Assembly (NCBI GenBank): GCA_030549205.1
Contig: JAUKTV010000002.1
Coordinates: 3,162,001-3,226,000 of the forward strand
Length of the DNA stretch: 64,000 bases
Source of the DNA: Apiosordaria backusii
Lineage: Eukaryota > Ascomycota > Sordariomycetes > Sordariales > Lasiosphaeriaceae
Direction of reading: 5' to 3'
The translations under genes and the position numbers were made by a program. This document shows positions 10,578 through 22,797 of this stretch, in pieces. How positions within the stretch are numbered: position 1 is the first letter of the stretch; each line of letters starts with the position of its first letter. The notes below the pieces were generated by a model. The model was not told the DNA's origin, searched no databases, and worked only from the letters and a program-made list of their open reading frames with translations.

Positions 10578-13368
10578 ATGACGGCTATTCCTTCTACTAT
10601 GGTGACGGATAATAAACGACTGTCGTTTGCAAGAGTATGCACTGAACCTTATCCGCTTCCAGATTCAAGCCACCGAACACGATTGCTAACAACTGATTGC
10701 TTTCAGGTCGCCGCTGGATCAGCATCTAAGGACATTGCTACCACTACCACCATTGTGAAAACACCAGGCCCAACGCCCCCAAGAGAGAAACGAGAAAGTA
10801 CCAAGAGTGCTTCTGTTCCGGTCCCATCTATAGCCCCGGCCAACCCCGCGCTTGAAATGTCGAACCCAGAACCGAATATCCCGCCAGCTGCGCAGAAAAT
10901 GGCCAGCACCAGCCAGCCCGTCGATGCCAAGGTCGTTGAGGGGCTGAAGGACTTGAAGCTCGAGACTTCGTCGTCTAATCTCGCTGTGGCCAACGGGTCT
11001 CTACCAGGCACTACGGAAAGGTCAAACAGGCTCAGCAACAGCCAAACACCATCCGACGACACTTCTCAGCGAGCAGACTCGAATTCTGAGCTTGGAACAA
11101 AGCCGCCCAGCCTGGATGGCAAGAGCATCACGTCAGGGACCACATTCGCCCTGGACGAGAAGGAATCATTACGCCCTGATGACAGCGCTAGCGTGAAGGC
11201 TGCGGCTGAGGACGACGATGCCTTTTCTATTCGTGGCTCGTACATGGCTAGCTCACGCATGGGCTCAGACGTGGCGGCTCGCATTCACCGCATACAGATC
11301 GGCGACATGCCATCACGAGCAGCAACCACACACCATGGGCTGGTTGGCAACAAGAACCAGGGAATCGCTACGCCCCAGAGTGGTGTCTCCGACAAACAGC
11401 TTACCTCTGATGTGAAGCTGCCTCTTGTCAGCGGGGCAGTCGCTCCTGACGGAATGGCAAATGGCTTCTTAAGCCAACACCCAGATGAGAAGCTGTTGGA
11501 AGCCATGCAGTCCCACAAGGACCGCATCTTTCTTCTGCGACTGGAACAGCAGGTGATTGAGTTTGTTCAGGATTCAAAGTACGCTATTTCCTCTTTCCTG
11601 TCATTCTCGGCATTGCTGACATTATCTCCACAGAGAGCCCTTTATGGATCTGCCTCCAAGCAACTCGTTTTGTAGAATGTTGATGCATAAGCTTGCAGAT
11701 TATTATCATATGACACACTCATTTGAGTCCCAAGCTGGGGCGGTGCGTATCTTTAGAACGCCCTTCTGCCGGATCCCTCCGTCCTTGTCGAGCATTGCAG
11801 CAAGCACTCCTAGCAGCAACTCTCCGGCACCCGTTGTGATGCCGCGGAAAATCATGCGTCGCGGCGAAGACGGAGAGTTTGGTCCTGCGAGCGCAGCTCC
11901 CTCGAAGCCAACTTCGGAAGCGGGCAGTGATGGCAAAGACAAGTCTGCGCCCTCCAGAGAGAAGTAAGTCTTGATCACAACTGAAGACGGTCATTTGGTC
12001 TAACCACCGACCCCACAGGATGACTCGAGAGGAGCGGGAAGAAGCGTATAATAAGGCTCGTCAACGCATCTTCGGAAGCACTGAGAATAAAGAGAATCAG
12101 AACCAAGGTACGTCTAGTTCCAGTACAGTCCGATCGATGACCAGTTGCTGACAGGACCAAAGACGGCGAGGATAGTAATGGTGTCTCTCGTGCCAGCTCT
12201 GTTTCCGCCAAAGATAGGGTCAATGGTGGAAAGAGAAAGGTCAACAAGCAACGACGAGACGATAACGAAGGCTTCGAGTCTCGGTCGCAGTTTGTTGCCT
12301 GGTGTGGACCTCAGCAACCGACCTGGGCAGCTGCAGGACCTCAATATTACCAGATCGCTGCGCCTCAGTTTAACGGGCAGTTCCAGCAGCAACAGCCGCC
12401 TCAGCCGGTCTACCAGACCACTATCCAGCCGATGTATGGTCCTGGACAACCATATCCTCCCCAGATGATGTCTGGCAATGGATATGCCCCTCATTACAAT
12501 GGCATGCCTCAGACGGTAAGTCACTGTAGACCCTCTACATATCCGGTATTACCTGCTAACTATGTTTTAGTACCAGGCGCCTCCTGTCTCACAACCGAGA
12601 GCTCCGCAGCCACCTCAGCCGAGTTACCAGCCTGCAAATCCTCCGCCAATGGCTGGGCCGTTGTATAACGCTCCTGTGCCTGGCATACCTCAACCAGCAT
12701 GGCAGCAGCAACCTCAACCCCAACCCCAAGCACAGCCGCAGCCGCAGTCTCAACCACCGCAACCGCCTGCTTTCACTCAGGGTGCTTACCCTCCTCCCCG
12801 GGGCAGCCCTGTTCCGGGCCATGCCGGAATTCCCTATGCTTTTGGGCAGCTCCCTGTCAACGTCAATCCCAATGATCCCAAGAGCCAGCATCCAATTCCT
12901 GGGAGCTACAGCCGAACCTTCAACCCCAAGACACAGTCTTTTGTGCCCGGCAGTGGCATTGCGATGCAACAGCAGACGCCGCCGCCGGCTGGTCCTTATG
13001 GGGGAACAGGATCTCACCACGGCAGTCCGCATCCTCAATTCAACTCGCCGCATTTGAGTTACGCCGGGTACCAGCAGCCGATCCCGCAGCCAATGCCTCA
13101 GCCCGGGTATGGGCCAGTACCCGGTGCTTACAGTATGACAAGACAAAGCTCCAACGCCTCCATGACGCAGTACCACAACGTGCAGCAGCCTCTCCATGGC
13201 ATGCCGACACATGGGCCGCAGCATATGGGCGGGCCCCCACACATGGCACCCAAGTCCAACGGACCTCCAGGGCCGCCGCCAGGACAGCAGACATCAGTCA
13301 CCTACCGAACTACGGCAACCCAGCCACATTGCCGCAGAAACCTTCCACTTAATGATGAAAATCAGTAA
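10578..13368 (+). CDS. R3H-SUZ domain RNA-binding protein, six exons
   Basis: Exons as I read them: 10578-10634, 10707-11578, 11634-11963, 12019-12107, about 12145-12515 and 12571-13368, giving ~838 residues. Exon 2 is Ser/Thr/Pro-rich and disordered, and ends with HKDRIFLLRLEQQVIEFVQDS, the start of an R3H domain. This continues in exon 3 as PFMDLPPSNSFCRMLMHKLA and a helix with YYHMTHSFE. A SUZ motif follows (RRGEDGEFG, then REKMTREEREEAYNKARQRI across intron 3). The rest is Gln/Pro-rich low complexity. R3H-SUZ proteins (R3HDM1/ARPP21 type, yeast Rbs1) bind single-stranded nucleic acid in mRNA metabolism. Introns 1, 2, 3 and 5 are clean. The acceptor of intron 4 is uncertain: the likely CTGACAG site at 12154 puts exon 5 out of frame, while the in-frame alternative leaves only 37 nt. 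The last few codons may also be mis-framed. Confidence 0.85.
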
Positions 13369-14439
13369 TCAAGCATTGTGTGTCATTCGAGTAAGAGGGT
13401 TCGAAATGGATAACGTAAAGGTTTACATGAAGGCGCAAAAAATCCGGGTTTTTCGTTGGCTTGGGGGGGCGGGGGGGCATAACTGCATCGAGGCGTTTTA
13501 GGCATAGGGTAGGCGGGAACTTTTTTTTTTTCTTTTCTACCAAGGTGTTGACTCTGAATGAAAAAATTGGACGGGATGTGTTTTTTAAAAATGGTTGGCG
13601 GCATCTTTCTCTCATCATCCCCACTCTAGCTCTCTATATTTCTTTCAAGTTGTCGAGAGGGAGGGGGGGGGGGGGGAGGCGTGGGATTGGGGAGGGGAGG
13701 GGAGGGGAGAGAGCAAAGGGATTTATTACAGCAGCGGGGAGGGGAGAGCAAAGAATTAATGCCATATAATCCGTTGTGTTGTTTCGGCGGGGAGGGGGGG
13801 GAGGGGGGAACGCATCAATGATGGGGTTTTATAGATGTGGAAATAGACAATACAGGATTTGTGTAACTGTGATGTTGGGCATTCATTGGGGGGGTGGTGT
13901 GTGTGTGTGGTGATGTGTGAAGCGGGATTTGGATTGATGGATGTTATTTGTTGTTGATTGAGATTTAAAGTTGTATGTTGAAGTGCCGCGTGGTTTTGGA
14001 TTTAAGATGGGGGGTATGTTTCCAACATGTATGTGTTGAAGCCGCGGATGAAGGTGTTATGGCTCAGGGCCATGTACGAGGCTTCAATCGTAAACGGGTC
14101 ATCCTACAGTTATGGTGAGTATCAAGCTGGATGGATGGAAGGATGTCCACAATTACTACGTATCATTGACCTTTACCGAGATAGGTATCTAGGTAGGTAG
14201 GTAGGTAGGTTGGCATATCGTGGCAGGGGTGATGTTTTAGGGGATGGTGCTGCTTTTCGCTTTTTCAGACCTTACATACCTACTTAGATTTGTATCTCTT
14301 CGCTTTTTATTCATCTGTTGTAAGCGGCTACCTGCTTACATTTATTCTTGTCAGTTTTTCAGCTCGAATGCTATGTGGTTTGAGTTTTAGGTACAGGGCT
14401 TGGATAGAGAGGCTGGAGAGGTGATGATGATGAAACCTT
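13369..14439. other. 3' flank and intergenic, G-rich tracts
   Basis: Contains long poly-G and GGGGA-type purine runs around 13660-13800 and a TAGG microsatellite near 14170-14212. I see no gene. Confidence 0.45.
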
Positions 14440-15150
14440 GGGTAGGTAGCTCAGGCTGAGAGGAAAGAAAGCTGGGATTTGGCGACATTTGAAGCTTGGA
14501 TTGGTGAGATAAAACGGACACACGAGGCTTGGGTTTGCAATATTTGATGGGCATATAAAGCTCAGGTCGACGATGTTTCGAAGCTGGAATTTAGTGACAG
14601 TTAAAGCTGGGATTGGTGACATGTAATGGACACCTGAAGCTGGGATTGATGGCATACAACGAACTTGTTAAGCTCGGGTTGATGATGTGTTAAAAGCTGG
14701 GAGAAGATTGGTGTTAAATACCTCCTAGATGGTAAAGTCGGTATATAGACTGGAATTGTAGCTAAGTGTGTGTGATTGAGTAAGTGAGTGAGTGAGTGTA
14801 TACGCAAGATGGATGTAATGGTGCTGATGTTACTAGCTAGAAGTTTGCGGTGGTAGTATTGCTGTGATTAGTGACGTTAAAATGATGGAAATATTGTAGG
14901 TGCTTGTTTAAGGTAGTCAAAGACCCGGGAGTTGGTGTGACATGTGAGGGAAGCCTAATCATTATCTAGTTGGTAGAAATTCCTGTATTACTCCCCCTTT
15001 AACGTCGAACTCACGGACCCGAAAGCGAAGAATTCGGATTGTTCACACGCAAGACCTACATGATGGCACATAAAGCTTGGATTAGTGCCATGTAAAAGGT
15101 TGGACTGACGGTATGTAAGGCTCGGGTTGAATACCTGGTAGTATGTATGT
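14440..15150 (+). repeat. Degenerate ~23-bp AAGCTNGGATT repeat array (gene-free)
   Basis: Cores of the form AAGCTGGGATT, AAGCTTGGATT and AAGCTCGGGTT recur about nine times between 14480 and 14700, and again three times at 15067-15135. Successive cores are about 23 or about 33 bp apart. This is the first block of a family that recurs at 22.4-23.9, 32.3-33.0, 34.5, 36.0 and 37.9 kb. No ORF of interest; the remaining sequence up to 15654 is 3' flank of the eIF3f gene. Confidence 0.65.
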
Positions 15151-15654
15151 ACCAGTTGTAGGTGATGAACTCTTCTGCTTCTCTTTATGTTAAGAGGAGT
15201 GGGCAGCAGTGCCATTTTCAACGAAAGCCCCTGAGCATGCTAATAAGGCAATAAAACAAGTCTCGGGTCTCAGTTATAACCAGTGAATAGATGGCGCATT
15301 CAGGGTGGTCCCCTGATGGGCACTCGTCCCCCTTGTTCTGTTTCTTGCACTATGACATATAGTACATGGTATGCTCGCCATTGTCACCTTTCATAACTCG
15401 CACCACCAGCATGTCAACCTCATGCCCCCCAAACCAGAACCCATGTAAAGCGATTTTTACAATGTTTTTATTTTCCTTTCCCTATAAAAAGAACGCCATG
15501 ACTTTCTTTCCCTTGTAGACACCATATAATATCCCGTAAAAACCTGCTTTTTGAGAACCAAGAAAAACAATGTTCTTTTCTGAGAAGCAGATAAAGAGAG
15601 GATATCATGCACAAGAAACGACAAGACCATCATCTATTTTTCAAGATTCTTTCT

Positions 15655-16872
15655 CTACTCGCCATTCTCCCTGGGCTCCCTTGGTTCCCTTTGTTGATTC
15701 CCACCCCGGCCACCACCACGACCGCCACGCTTGCCTCCCCTTCCACGACCACCACCGCCCTCACGACCTCCCTCCTTCTTCTCGCCTTCCTCGCCCTCCT
15801 TCTTCTCACCGGGCTCACCTCCAAAGCCGACAATCGTGGCTGTGGCAAGACGCTGCGCCAAGTCGATCTGGGTGCGGATGGTGTTGGCCAAATAGCTGAC
15901 CATGAGGACGTCTTGGATGTGGTTGTTAAAGTCGTTCTCGATTTGGAGTTTAGACACCTTGGGCGCAAGGGACAAGGCGTTCATGAGATATTGGCCAAGA
16001 GCGTGGGAACCGTCACGCTCCTCGTCGAGGACCTCTCCAACAAACCCAGAGACACGCTCTAACAGGTCAGACACAACCTCGAGAGACTGGGCGAGGTTCT
16101 CGATATCTGACACGACAGGGGCGGAGCGAGCTTCGGTCTGGGCGGCGGACGAGACGGTGCTCAGGGCAGAGCGGTCTGAGTCGGCGATCAACAGCTTGTG
16201 AGGGACCTCAATGAAGAGGCAGGTATCCGCGGCGCGCTCCGAGACAACAGTCACTGGGGCAGATACGTAGGTCTTTGTGGAGATGGCGGTGCCGGCATCG
16301 GTAGAGATGGTGAGGTGGACGGCGGGGTGGGGGAAGGTGCCCGTTTCGGGGGAAGCGAAGAAGTTTTGGATAAGGGCGGAGAAGGAGTTGAGCTCGTGGG
16401 AGGTGGTGTACCAACCCAAAAGTTGCTCGCGGGGGGCGGCCTTGAGGGTCAGGGCAAGCATGTTCTTTTGGTACTCGACGTCGACTTCGACCTGGTCGTC
16501 GGTCTCGACGTGGGGGATGGCGAATGTAGAGCGGACCTCGACCTCGCTTCCATCTTCGCTACGGGTACCGACGAGGGCGCCGATTACGCGGTTCGAGTTG
16601 GAGTCGCGGATATCACGGCGGACGGCATGGTCGATGATGGAGAAGACAGACTGGAGGGGACATGGTTAGCTTCTGGCAGGGCGGCAGCATGGTATGGCAC
16701 CAGTAGACATCAAGGTGCCATTGGACTGTGGTGGTTGAGGAATAGGTAGGAGGGGCAGGCATACTTGGGGCTGGATGTTGACGGTAAGCGGGGCGCTACC
16801 GGCACCGAAGCCCAAAAGGGTGGGCGCAAGTGGCCTGGTGAGGTGGACAAAGTTCTCCTGGTCGACAGCCAT
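15655..16872 (-). CDS. Translation initiation factor eIF3 subunit f
   Basis: Exon 1 (16872-16765) reads MAVDQENFVHLTRPLAPTLL; exon 2 is 16650-15655; total 367 residues. The intron (16764-16651) starts GTATGC and ends CCTCCAG, with AGCTAACC before the acceptor. After the join come FSIIDHAVRR and NRVIGALVGTR, the start of the MPN domain. YQKNMLALTLKAAPREQLLGW and the conserved eIF3f C-terminal helices (EEVLDEERDGSHALGQYLMN-like segment, then ANTIRTQIDLAQRL) follow. The MPN domain lacks an obvious JAMM zinc motif, as expected of a non-catalytic eIF3 subunit. The last ~50 residues are an unusual RGG/GRGG-rich tail that could bind RNA. The protein works in the cytosolic eIF3 complex on the 40S subunit. 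It is divergent from UTP25. Confidence 0.92.
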
Positions 16873-17452
16873 GTTGGGTGGTCTCGGGGTGGTCTCGGGG
16901 TGGTGGTTGGGAGTGGTGATAGGTGATTATCGGGAATGAGTGGACGTTGGACCCCGGGGCAAGGCAAAGGAAAATTGACGGCCAACTATGGAGTAGGTAA
17001 TGGGGGGAGGAGACAAGGGAAGTCTGCCTCTGGCGGGTCGGGGGAAGATTCGTCACTGGCCAGCAAAAAACGGACCCTTCTCTTTCTTTCAACTCTTCGC
17101 CTGGGCTGGGGTCAGACCTCGAATTTTTTGGTTTTGCAGGCGATGCGGGACCTGTGGTTGTGCGCGCTAAGATAAGCTGATAAGTGGCGGGGCAGTTCTT
17201 TCAACTGCGACTTTGCAGCGCCGGCGAGGCTGCCACTTTTTTTTTTGGCAGAACTCTGCGAACGGCTTTCAGTGGGGCTGCTCCCAGACATCCCTGTGTC
17301 GCAGCATCTAGGCAATGAGCTTGCTGGATTGCCGGCGCGGCAAGGCTGAAAATAAAATAAATTTATTCAACTTTTTTTTGGAAGCTGCTATCAAATTGGC
17401 TTTTTAGCGGCCAAAACGCATCGCAAATTTTTTCGAGGGAAGAAATTCAGAA
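16873..17452. promoter_or_regulatory. Divergent promoter region of eIF3f and UTP25
   Basis: 580 bases between two start codons on opposite strands, both for genes of the translation machinery. A shared promoter is likely. I did not find a specific binding site. Confidence 0.55.
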
Positions 17453-19779
17453 ATGGGACCAAGAGGACGTGCAGGTTTTAGGGGACGCTCGCGGGGAGGA
17501 TCAAGAGGCGGATCAAGAGGAGGGTTTGCATCCCGAGGAAGAGGTGGAACAAGAGGCAGAGGGCGAGGCAGAGGAAGAGCCCGCGCATCTGGACCAGGAG
17601 AACCACGCAGCGCCAAATTCGACAGTGCACGACTTGCGAATGATGAGTAAGTCATCCAACTCGCCGTGACAAAAAGATCTTGACTGACAGAATCAGGGAT
17701 TCTCAAAGTGAAAGTGAAGAAATTTCCGAGGAGGAGGAGGAGCAGTCCGATGTCATGGATATTGATGATTCGGAGTCGGATGAGGAGGAAGATGCCAAGT
17801 CTGCTCAGCCATATGCGAATCTCATGAAGAGGCTCATTGAAAGTAATCCACAAAAGGCTAAAAGGAGAAAACTCGACCATGCGTCTACAGAGGAGAAGCA
17901 GCCAGAGCCGACACCAGACTCGGATGAGGAAGACGAGGCCAAGGACGAGGAGCAAGAGGCGCGGGATGTTGATGAAGTTGAGGAGGCCGAGGAAGACCCC
18001 ACCGATATTCAGCCTGAGGATCTTTTTGATGATGAGGATGATCTCGACGAGTCCGACCCATTCGAAACTCACATCTCAAACCCCGATGAGAAGACGGTGC
18101 CGCCAAGAGTGCAAGCTGCACAGGGTGGGAAATGGAAGATGAAGCGACAACCATTCGAGTCAACCAGAGCCTATTGGAGTTACCCAGAGATTGATGATGG
18201 TCAAGAGTTGCCTTTACCAGCGCCAATAACGGGTGTCTCGAATCTGCATCTCAAGAAGCGGTTGAAGGAGATCATGGAGTCAAAAAGGTCTGCATTTGAC
18301 GCTGTTGAAAAGACGATAGCGCCATTTCTGTTTAACTATCGCGACATGTTGTACTGCGACCGCACAGTGGGCTCGTCAGAGAACATCCGGAGGCTAGCGG
18401 CCTTACATGCTCTCAATCATATCTACAAGTACGTTTTCCAGGCTTGCCATTATGTATCATAGCTAACACCTTCTAGAACGCGCGATCGGGTCATCAAAAA
18501 TAATGCCAGACTCGCCAAAGCCGATGCCAATGAAGACCTCGAGCTCAGAGACCAGGGCTTTACCCGCCCCAAGGTTCTCATGATTCTTCCTACAAGGCAG
18601 TCCTGCGTCAAGATGATTGACAGTATTCTCTCTGTTTGCGAACCAGACCAGCAAGAAAACAGAAAGCGCTTCGAGGACGGTTACATTGACAAGCTTTCCA
18701 AGTTTTCCGATGATAAGCCTGATGACTTCCGAGATCTGTTCTCGGGCAACGACGACGACATGTTCCGTCTCGGCATGAAGTTCACCCGCAAGTCTGTCAA
18801 GTACTTCTCCCAGTTCTACAACTCGGATATCATCTTCGCCAGTCCTTTGGGTCTCCGAATGGCCATTGGTTCTGAAGAAGAAAAGAAGGTAGACTTTGAC
18901 TTCCTCTCGTCTATCGAGCTTGTCATTGTCGACCAAGCCGACGCTCTTCTCATGCAAAACTGGGAGCACGTCGAGTTCATTTTTGAGCACTTGAACATCC
19001 AACCCAAGGACGCCCACGGCTGTGACTTCAGCCGTGTGCGCAGCTGGTACCTCGACGACCAAGCCAAGTATTTCCGCCAAACCGTCGTTTTCTCCGCCTT
19101 CAACACCCCCGAGCTAGCCGAGCTCATGCGCGCCCACTGCCACAACTGGTCAGGCAAAGTCCGCCTGCAACAAGAATGCCCCGGCACCATCCAATACCTC
19201 CCTGTGAAAGCCCGACAGACCTTCAGTCGCTTCGACGCTCCCTCGGTTTCTGCCGACCCAGACGCCCGGTTCAACTACTTTACCAAGGCCATCGTGCCAC
19301 TTCTCACCAAACGCGGCGCCAAGGACGCGCATGGCACCCTCATCTTCATTCCCTCTTATCTCGATTTTGTCAGGGTCAGGAATTACTTCGCCAACAATCC
19401 CGTCGTCGAGTCCGTCACATTCGGCACTATTTCCGAGTACGCCGACATTCCTGAGGCGTCAAGAGCTCGATCTCACTTTTTAACTGGGAGGCACAAGGTG
19501 CTGCTGTATACCGAGCGTGCCCACCACTTTAGACGGTACCAAATCAAGGGCGTCAAGAGGGTGATTATGTACTCTCTGCCGGACAACCCGCTTTTCTACC
19601 AGGAGATTGCGGGTGGTTACCTCCAGAAGAGCGAGCAGAGCTTGCTTCTGGGGCATGGGCAGGGTGTGGTGAGGGTGATGTTTAGCAAGTATGACTTGAT
19701 GAAGCTGGAGAGAGTCGTCGGGACGGCGAGGGTAGGCAAGATGATTAGGGAGCAGGGAGATACATTTGATTTTGTGTAG
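17453..19779 (+). CDS. utp25: U3 snoRNA-associated protein UTP25 (small-subunit processome)
   Basis: Exons 17453-17646, 17691-18428 and 18477-19779 give 744 residues, close to the family's usual ~720. Both introns are canonical (GTAAGT...CTGACAG; GTACGT...GCTAAC...TTCTAG). The N-terminal ~60 residues are an RGG/GR-rich nucleic-acid-binding region. Residues ~70-210 are extremely acidic (runs of Glu and Asp). The DUF1253/DEF domain follows: YWSYPEIDDG, then LALHALNHIYK-like helices, RPKVLMILPTRQSCVKMID, DIIFASPLGLRMAIG, ELVIVDQADALLMQNWEHV, and RRYQIKGVKRVIMYSLPDNP near the end. The fold is helicase-like, but the DEAD-box and ATP-binding motifs are degenerate (VDQAD where DEAD would be). It acts in nucleolar 18S rRNA processing. 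Confidence 0.95.
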
Positions 19780-20007
19780 TTCCTCACCTCAGACTGGATG
19801 AGATGTGTACAGAGAGATTTAATTCTGTTTTTAAATAAATCATTTTTGCTGATTCTCTTATTTTTGATTTCCCCCCCTCTGGTATTTTTTAAACCCAAAA
19901 ACGCCAGATGCCTTTCGTTCTAAACTTGTAAAATTACATCGTGAATTTGTTATACACATTCCCCCCCCAACTTCCACACTACTCAACTGCCCACATTTTT
20001 CCCTACA

Positions 20008-20652
20008 CTATTCTGACTTCTTGTCCTTTACCTCCTCCTTATTTAAACGCAACTTCGACACCTTATCCACCATGGCCTCAAACTCGTCCCTCCCCTCCTT
20101 CCTAAACTGCGTCACCTTTTGGATGTTCTTGATGGTGATATCCGTGTGCCCCGTGTTTAGCTTCCTGTCTCTTGCTACCGCCGCCGCCGTGAGGGCAAAT
20201 CTCATGTCCTTTGGTCCGTCGACGAGCTCGAGAATGGCAGAGTCGCCTTGGTCGTACTTGTTCTTGGGCATGATGCGGAGGACGCGGGTGTAGCCGCCTG
20301 GGCGGTCGAGGTAGCGCTCGCGGAGGGGGCCGAAGAGTTTGGGCATGAGTTCGTCGGGGGTCTACGATACCTTATTAGTGACAATGGAAATAAAGAGGGA
20401 GGGGGTAACACCGTGGGGGCGAGGAGGGAGACATACAAATAGGATACCCTGGGCTTTTCTTCGGCTGGTCTCATTGTCCTTCTTGGCGAAAGTGATGAGC
20501 TTCTCGGCGAGGCGCTGGGCTTCTTTGGCCTTGTGCCATGTTGTGTGGATCGACTCCTGGCGGACGAGCTCGGTGACGAGGTTGCGGAGGAGGGCCTGAC
20601 GGTGGGAGGAGGTGCGGGAGAGATGGCGGTATTTGACGTGGCCGCCGGCCAT
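20008..20652 (-). CDS. MRPL8: Mitochondrial large-subunit ribosomal protein bL17m (MRPL8)
   Basis: Exon 1 (20652-20437) encodes MAGGHVKYRHLSRTSSHRQA and ALLRNLVTELVRQESIHTT, the bL17 core. Exon 2 (20361-20008) continues TPDELMPKLFGPLRERY, RPGGYTRVLRIMPKNKYDQ and DSAILELVDGP. The intron (20436-20362) has donor GTATGT and acceptor CGTAG. At 189 residues it is longer than bacterial L17 (~120), with a Lys/Glu-rich C-terminal extension as in fungal mitochondrial homologues. It is a structural protein of the mitochondrial 54S subunit. Convergent with UTP25 and divergent from MIC12. Confidence 0.93.
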
Positions 20653-21205
20653 TTTTGCGGTTTTTTGATGGTGGGGGGAGGTGGTGACGGCTTCTGGGGG
20701 TGACAGGCAGAAGTTGGGGGAATCAAGGGAGTCGTCGCCGTCGTCGTCGACAATGGGTGCGCCGGGTGGGTGGATGCGCCTCGGCGGGTTAGTAGTGGTT
20801 GGTGGTGGTGGTTGCGCTCTCCTACCTATGAATTTTGATCTTATCGCCGTCTTTTGCCGGCCGGGGAGCTTACAGCGCAAGATGGCAAAATGTGGGGGCA
20901 TCATCCCGCACCATGCCAAGCCCGGGGAGCTCCTTGGGTCCCTGCTTGCTTGTGTCTGTTCACAGGCCAGGGAATCTCTCTACGTCACTCCTAGATTCTC
21001 CAAATGCTTCGTCGCATGATTTAGAGATGCGATGCAATCGGGGAAGGGTCAATTAATTGCAGCCCTTTCTTTCTGCCTTTGAGCAACACCGTCACCACGA
21101 CCGTCAGGTCCTGCGCGCAAGCCCCCGCACCCTCCTAATCGCGCATCCCTAAGCTACCTAATCATCACCACCCGTTTCCAACTTGTTAAATCACCAACCT
21201 CCAAA
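20653..21205. promoter_or_regulatory. Divergent promoter region of bL17m and MIC12
   Basis: 553 bases between the starts of two nuclear genes for mitochondrial proteins. Shared regulation is likely but no binding site is assigned. Confidence 0.5.
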
Positions 21206-22008
21206 ATGGGCTTCATAGCTGGCTTCGTACGTACCCTCCCCCACCCCTTCTTCCCCCCCTATATTCTCCCTAATACACCAACCTAACCTACCTTTTAAAC
21301 ACAGACCGGAGGCCTAACCCTCACCCTCTCCCTCACCTACCTCGGCCTGCACACCCACCGCCGCAACCGCGAAGTCCAATCCTCCCTCCTCCGCTCCCAA
21401 TCCCTCACCCTCGACACCCTCAACCCCTTGTCATCCTCCACCCTCCCCCCCGAAAATCCACCGCCACCTACCTCACCCCCTCCGGCCAATACACCTACAC
21501 CCCCCGCCAAACCCTCACCACCACCTCCTCCTCCTTCCTCGAAGACGTCAAAGCCCGCTGGAACGCCGAAGTAATCTCCTTAGTCAACTGGGCACAATCC
21601 CGTGCCCCCGTTTTGGAAGACACCGCCAACGACAAAATCGTCACCCTCGCCCACCAGGCCCCCGCCATTAAAGACCGCGTCACAGAAGCGAGCAGGGAGG
21701 GGTGGCAGACGGCCGAGAAGGGGCTGTTCAAAGCGGAGAAGAAGCTAGAAGGAAAGATTGGGGAGGCGGTGGAGAAGGGCAAAGAGATGTACGAGAAGGC
21801 AAAGGCGAAGGTGTATTTGGCGGAGGAGAAGCTGGAGGGGAGGGTGGAGGCGAGGTTGGAGGGGGTGGGGGAGATTGAGAGGGCGCTGGCGGAGAGGTTT
21901 GATAATGAGAAGAGGGAGAGGGGGTTGGAGAGGAGTGTGGAGGAGGTGCTGGCGGAGAGGTATAAGCCGATTGGGGAGAGGGATTTGGGGGGGTTGGCTT
22001 TTATTTGA
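21206..22008 (+). CDS. MIC12: MICOS complex subunit MIC12 (AIM5 family), apparent frameshift in a C-run
   Basis: A tiny exon 1 (21206-21226) encodes MGFIAGF. The intron ends AACACAG at 21304. Exon 2 continues TGGLTLTLSLTYLGLHTHRR, a single N-terminal membrane span typical of MIC12. The frame then breaks at the 7-C run at 21445-21451. Adding one C gives RKSTATYLTPSGQYTYTPRQ, followed by DVKARWNAEVISLVNWAQ and a long amphipathic coiled coil to the stop at 22006-22008. The total is about 266 residues with the repair. MIC12 sits in the inner membrane and helps hold cristae junctions. The coherent sequence on both sides argues for a sequencing indel rather than a pseudogene. It shares a divergent promoter with bL17m. 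Confidence 0.85.
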
Positions 22009-22439
22009 GGGGGGGGGGGATTGTAGAGGAATAAAAAGGGGGGGCTGGGTTGGGGGGAGGGGAGGGGAGGGAGGTGATACCCTTGTGTTTTGTATGTGTA
22101 TATCATAGAGCGGTTTTGAACGAAAAAGGGGCGATGTTTTCTTTTCCTTCAAAGAGAGGCGATAGTTGGAGTTCTCTGTTGTGGTGGGCTGTTGGGCCCG
22201 GAGTATTGTAAGAAGACAGGGTACTAGACGATTCCAATAGATTTTCCCTATCATAAAGAGCCTTTGAGCAGAGGAAGAGCGGTGAAAACATCCAGCCTAG
22301 TTGTATAGTTGATGCCTCCATGTGCCACAGCATAAAAAAGAAGGCTGTGCCATGGCCTACATGTGATTCAGGGGGTGTTAACAACCCCTTTATGTGGATA
22401 ACAAACAACAGGCCAGTATCTGTCAACAATTGATGAAGA

Positions 22440-22797
22440 AGCTCAGATAACTGAAATACTATGCTCGGATCCAGTCTGGATAGCATCCAGATGATGCTCA
22501 GATCGATGATAGGAAATGCTCAGGTAGAATCATGATACGCCTTCAGCCCAAGCTGAAAGGCACTCTTGCTTTGAACTACATCTCATTTAAGCAGCTGTCA
22601 CTTTTATAGAGAACCAAAAGCTCAAATAATTGATATAATATGTTTGGATATGGTCTGGATAGTATCCAGTTGATGCTCAGGTTGATGATAAGCAATGGTC
22701 AAATAGAGTCATGTTACACATTCAGTCTGAGCTGACAGGTAGCATCGTTGTGAACTATACTTCATTTGAACAGCTGTCACTTTTGTAATGGATTAGT
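22440..22797. repeat. Tandem duplication, ~179 bp unit, with transition-rich divergence
   Basis: The block starting GCTCAGATAACTGAAATA at 22441 is repeated from 22620 as GCTCAAATAATTGATATA, and the similarity continues to a shared CAGCTGTCACTTTT near 22593 and 22773. Many differences are C/T or G/A (GCATCCAG vs GTATCCAG), consistent with RIP acting on a duplicate. The unit contains GCTCRGATTGATGATA cores related to the dispersed 22-bp family. Confidence 0.6.
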
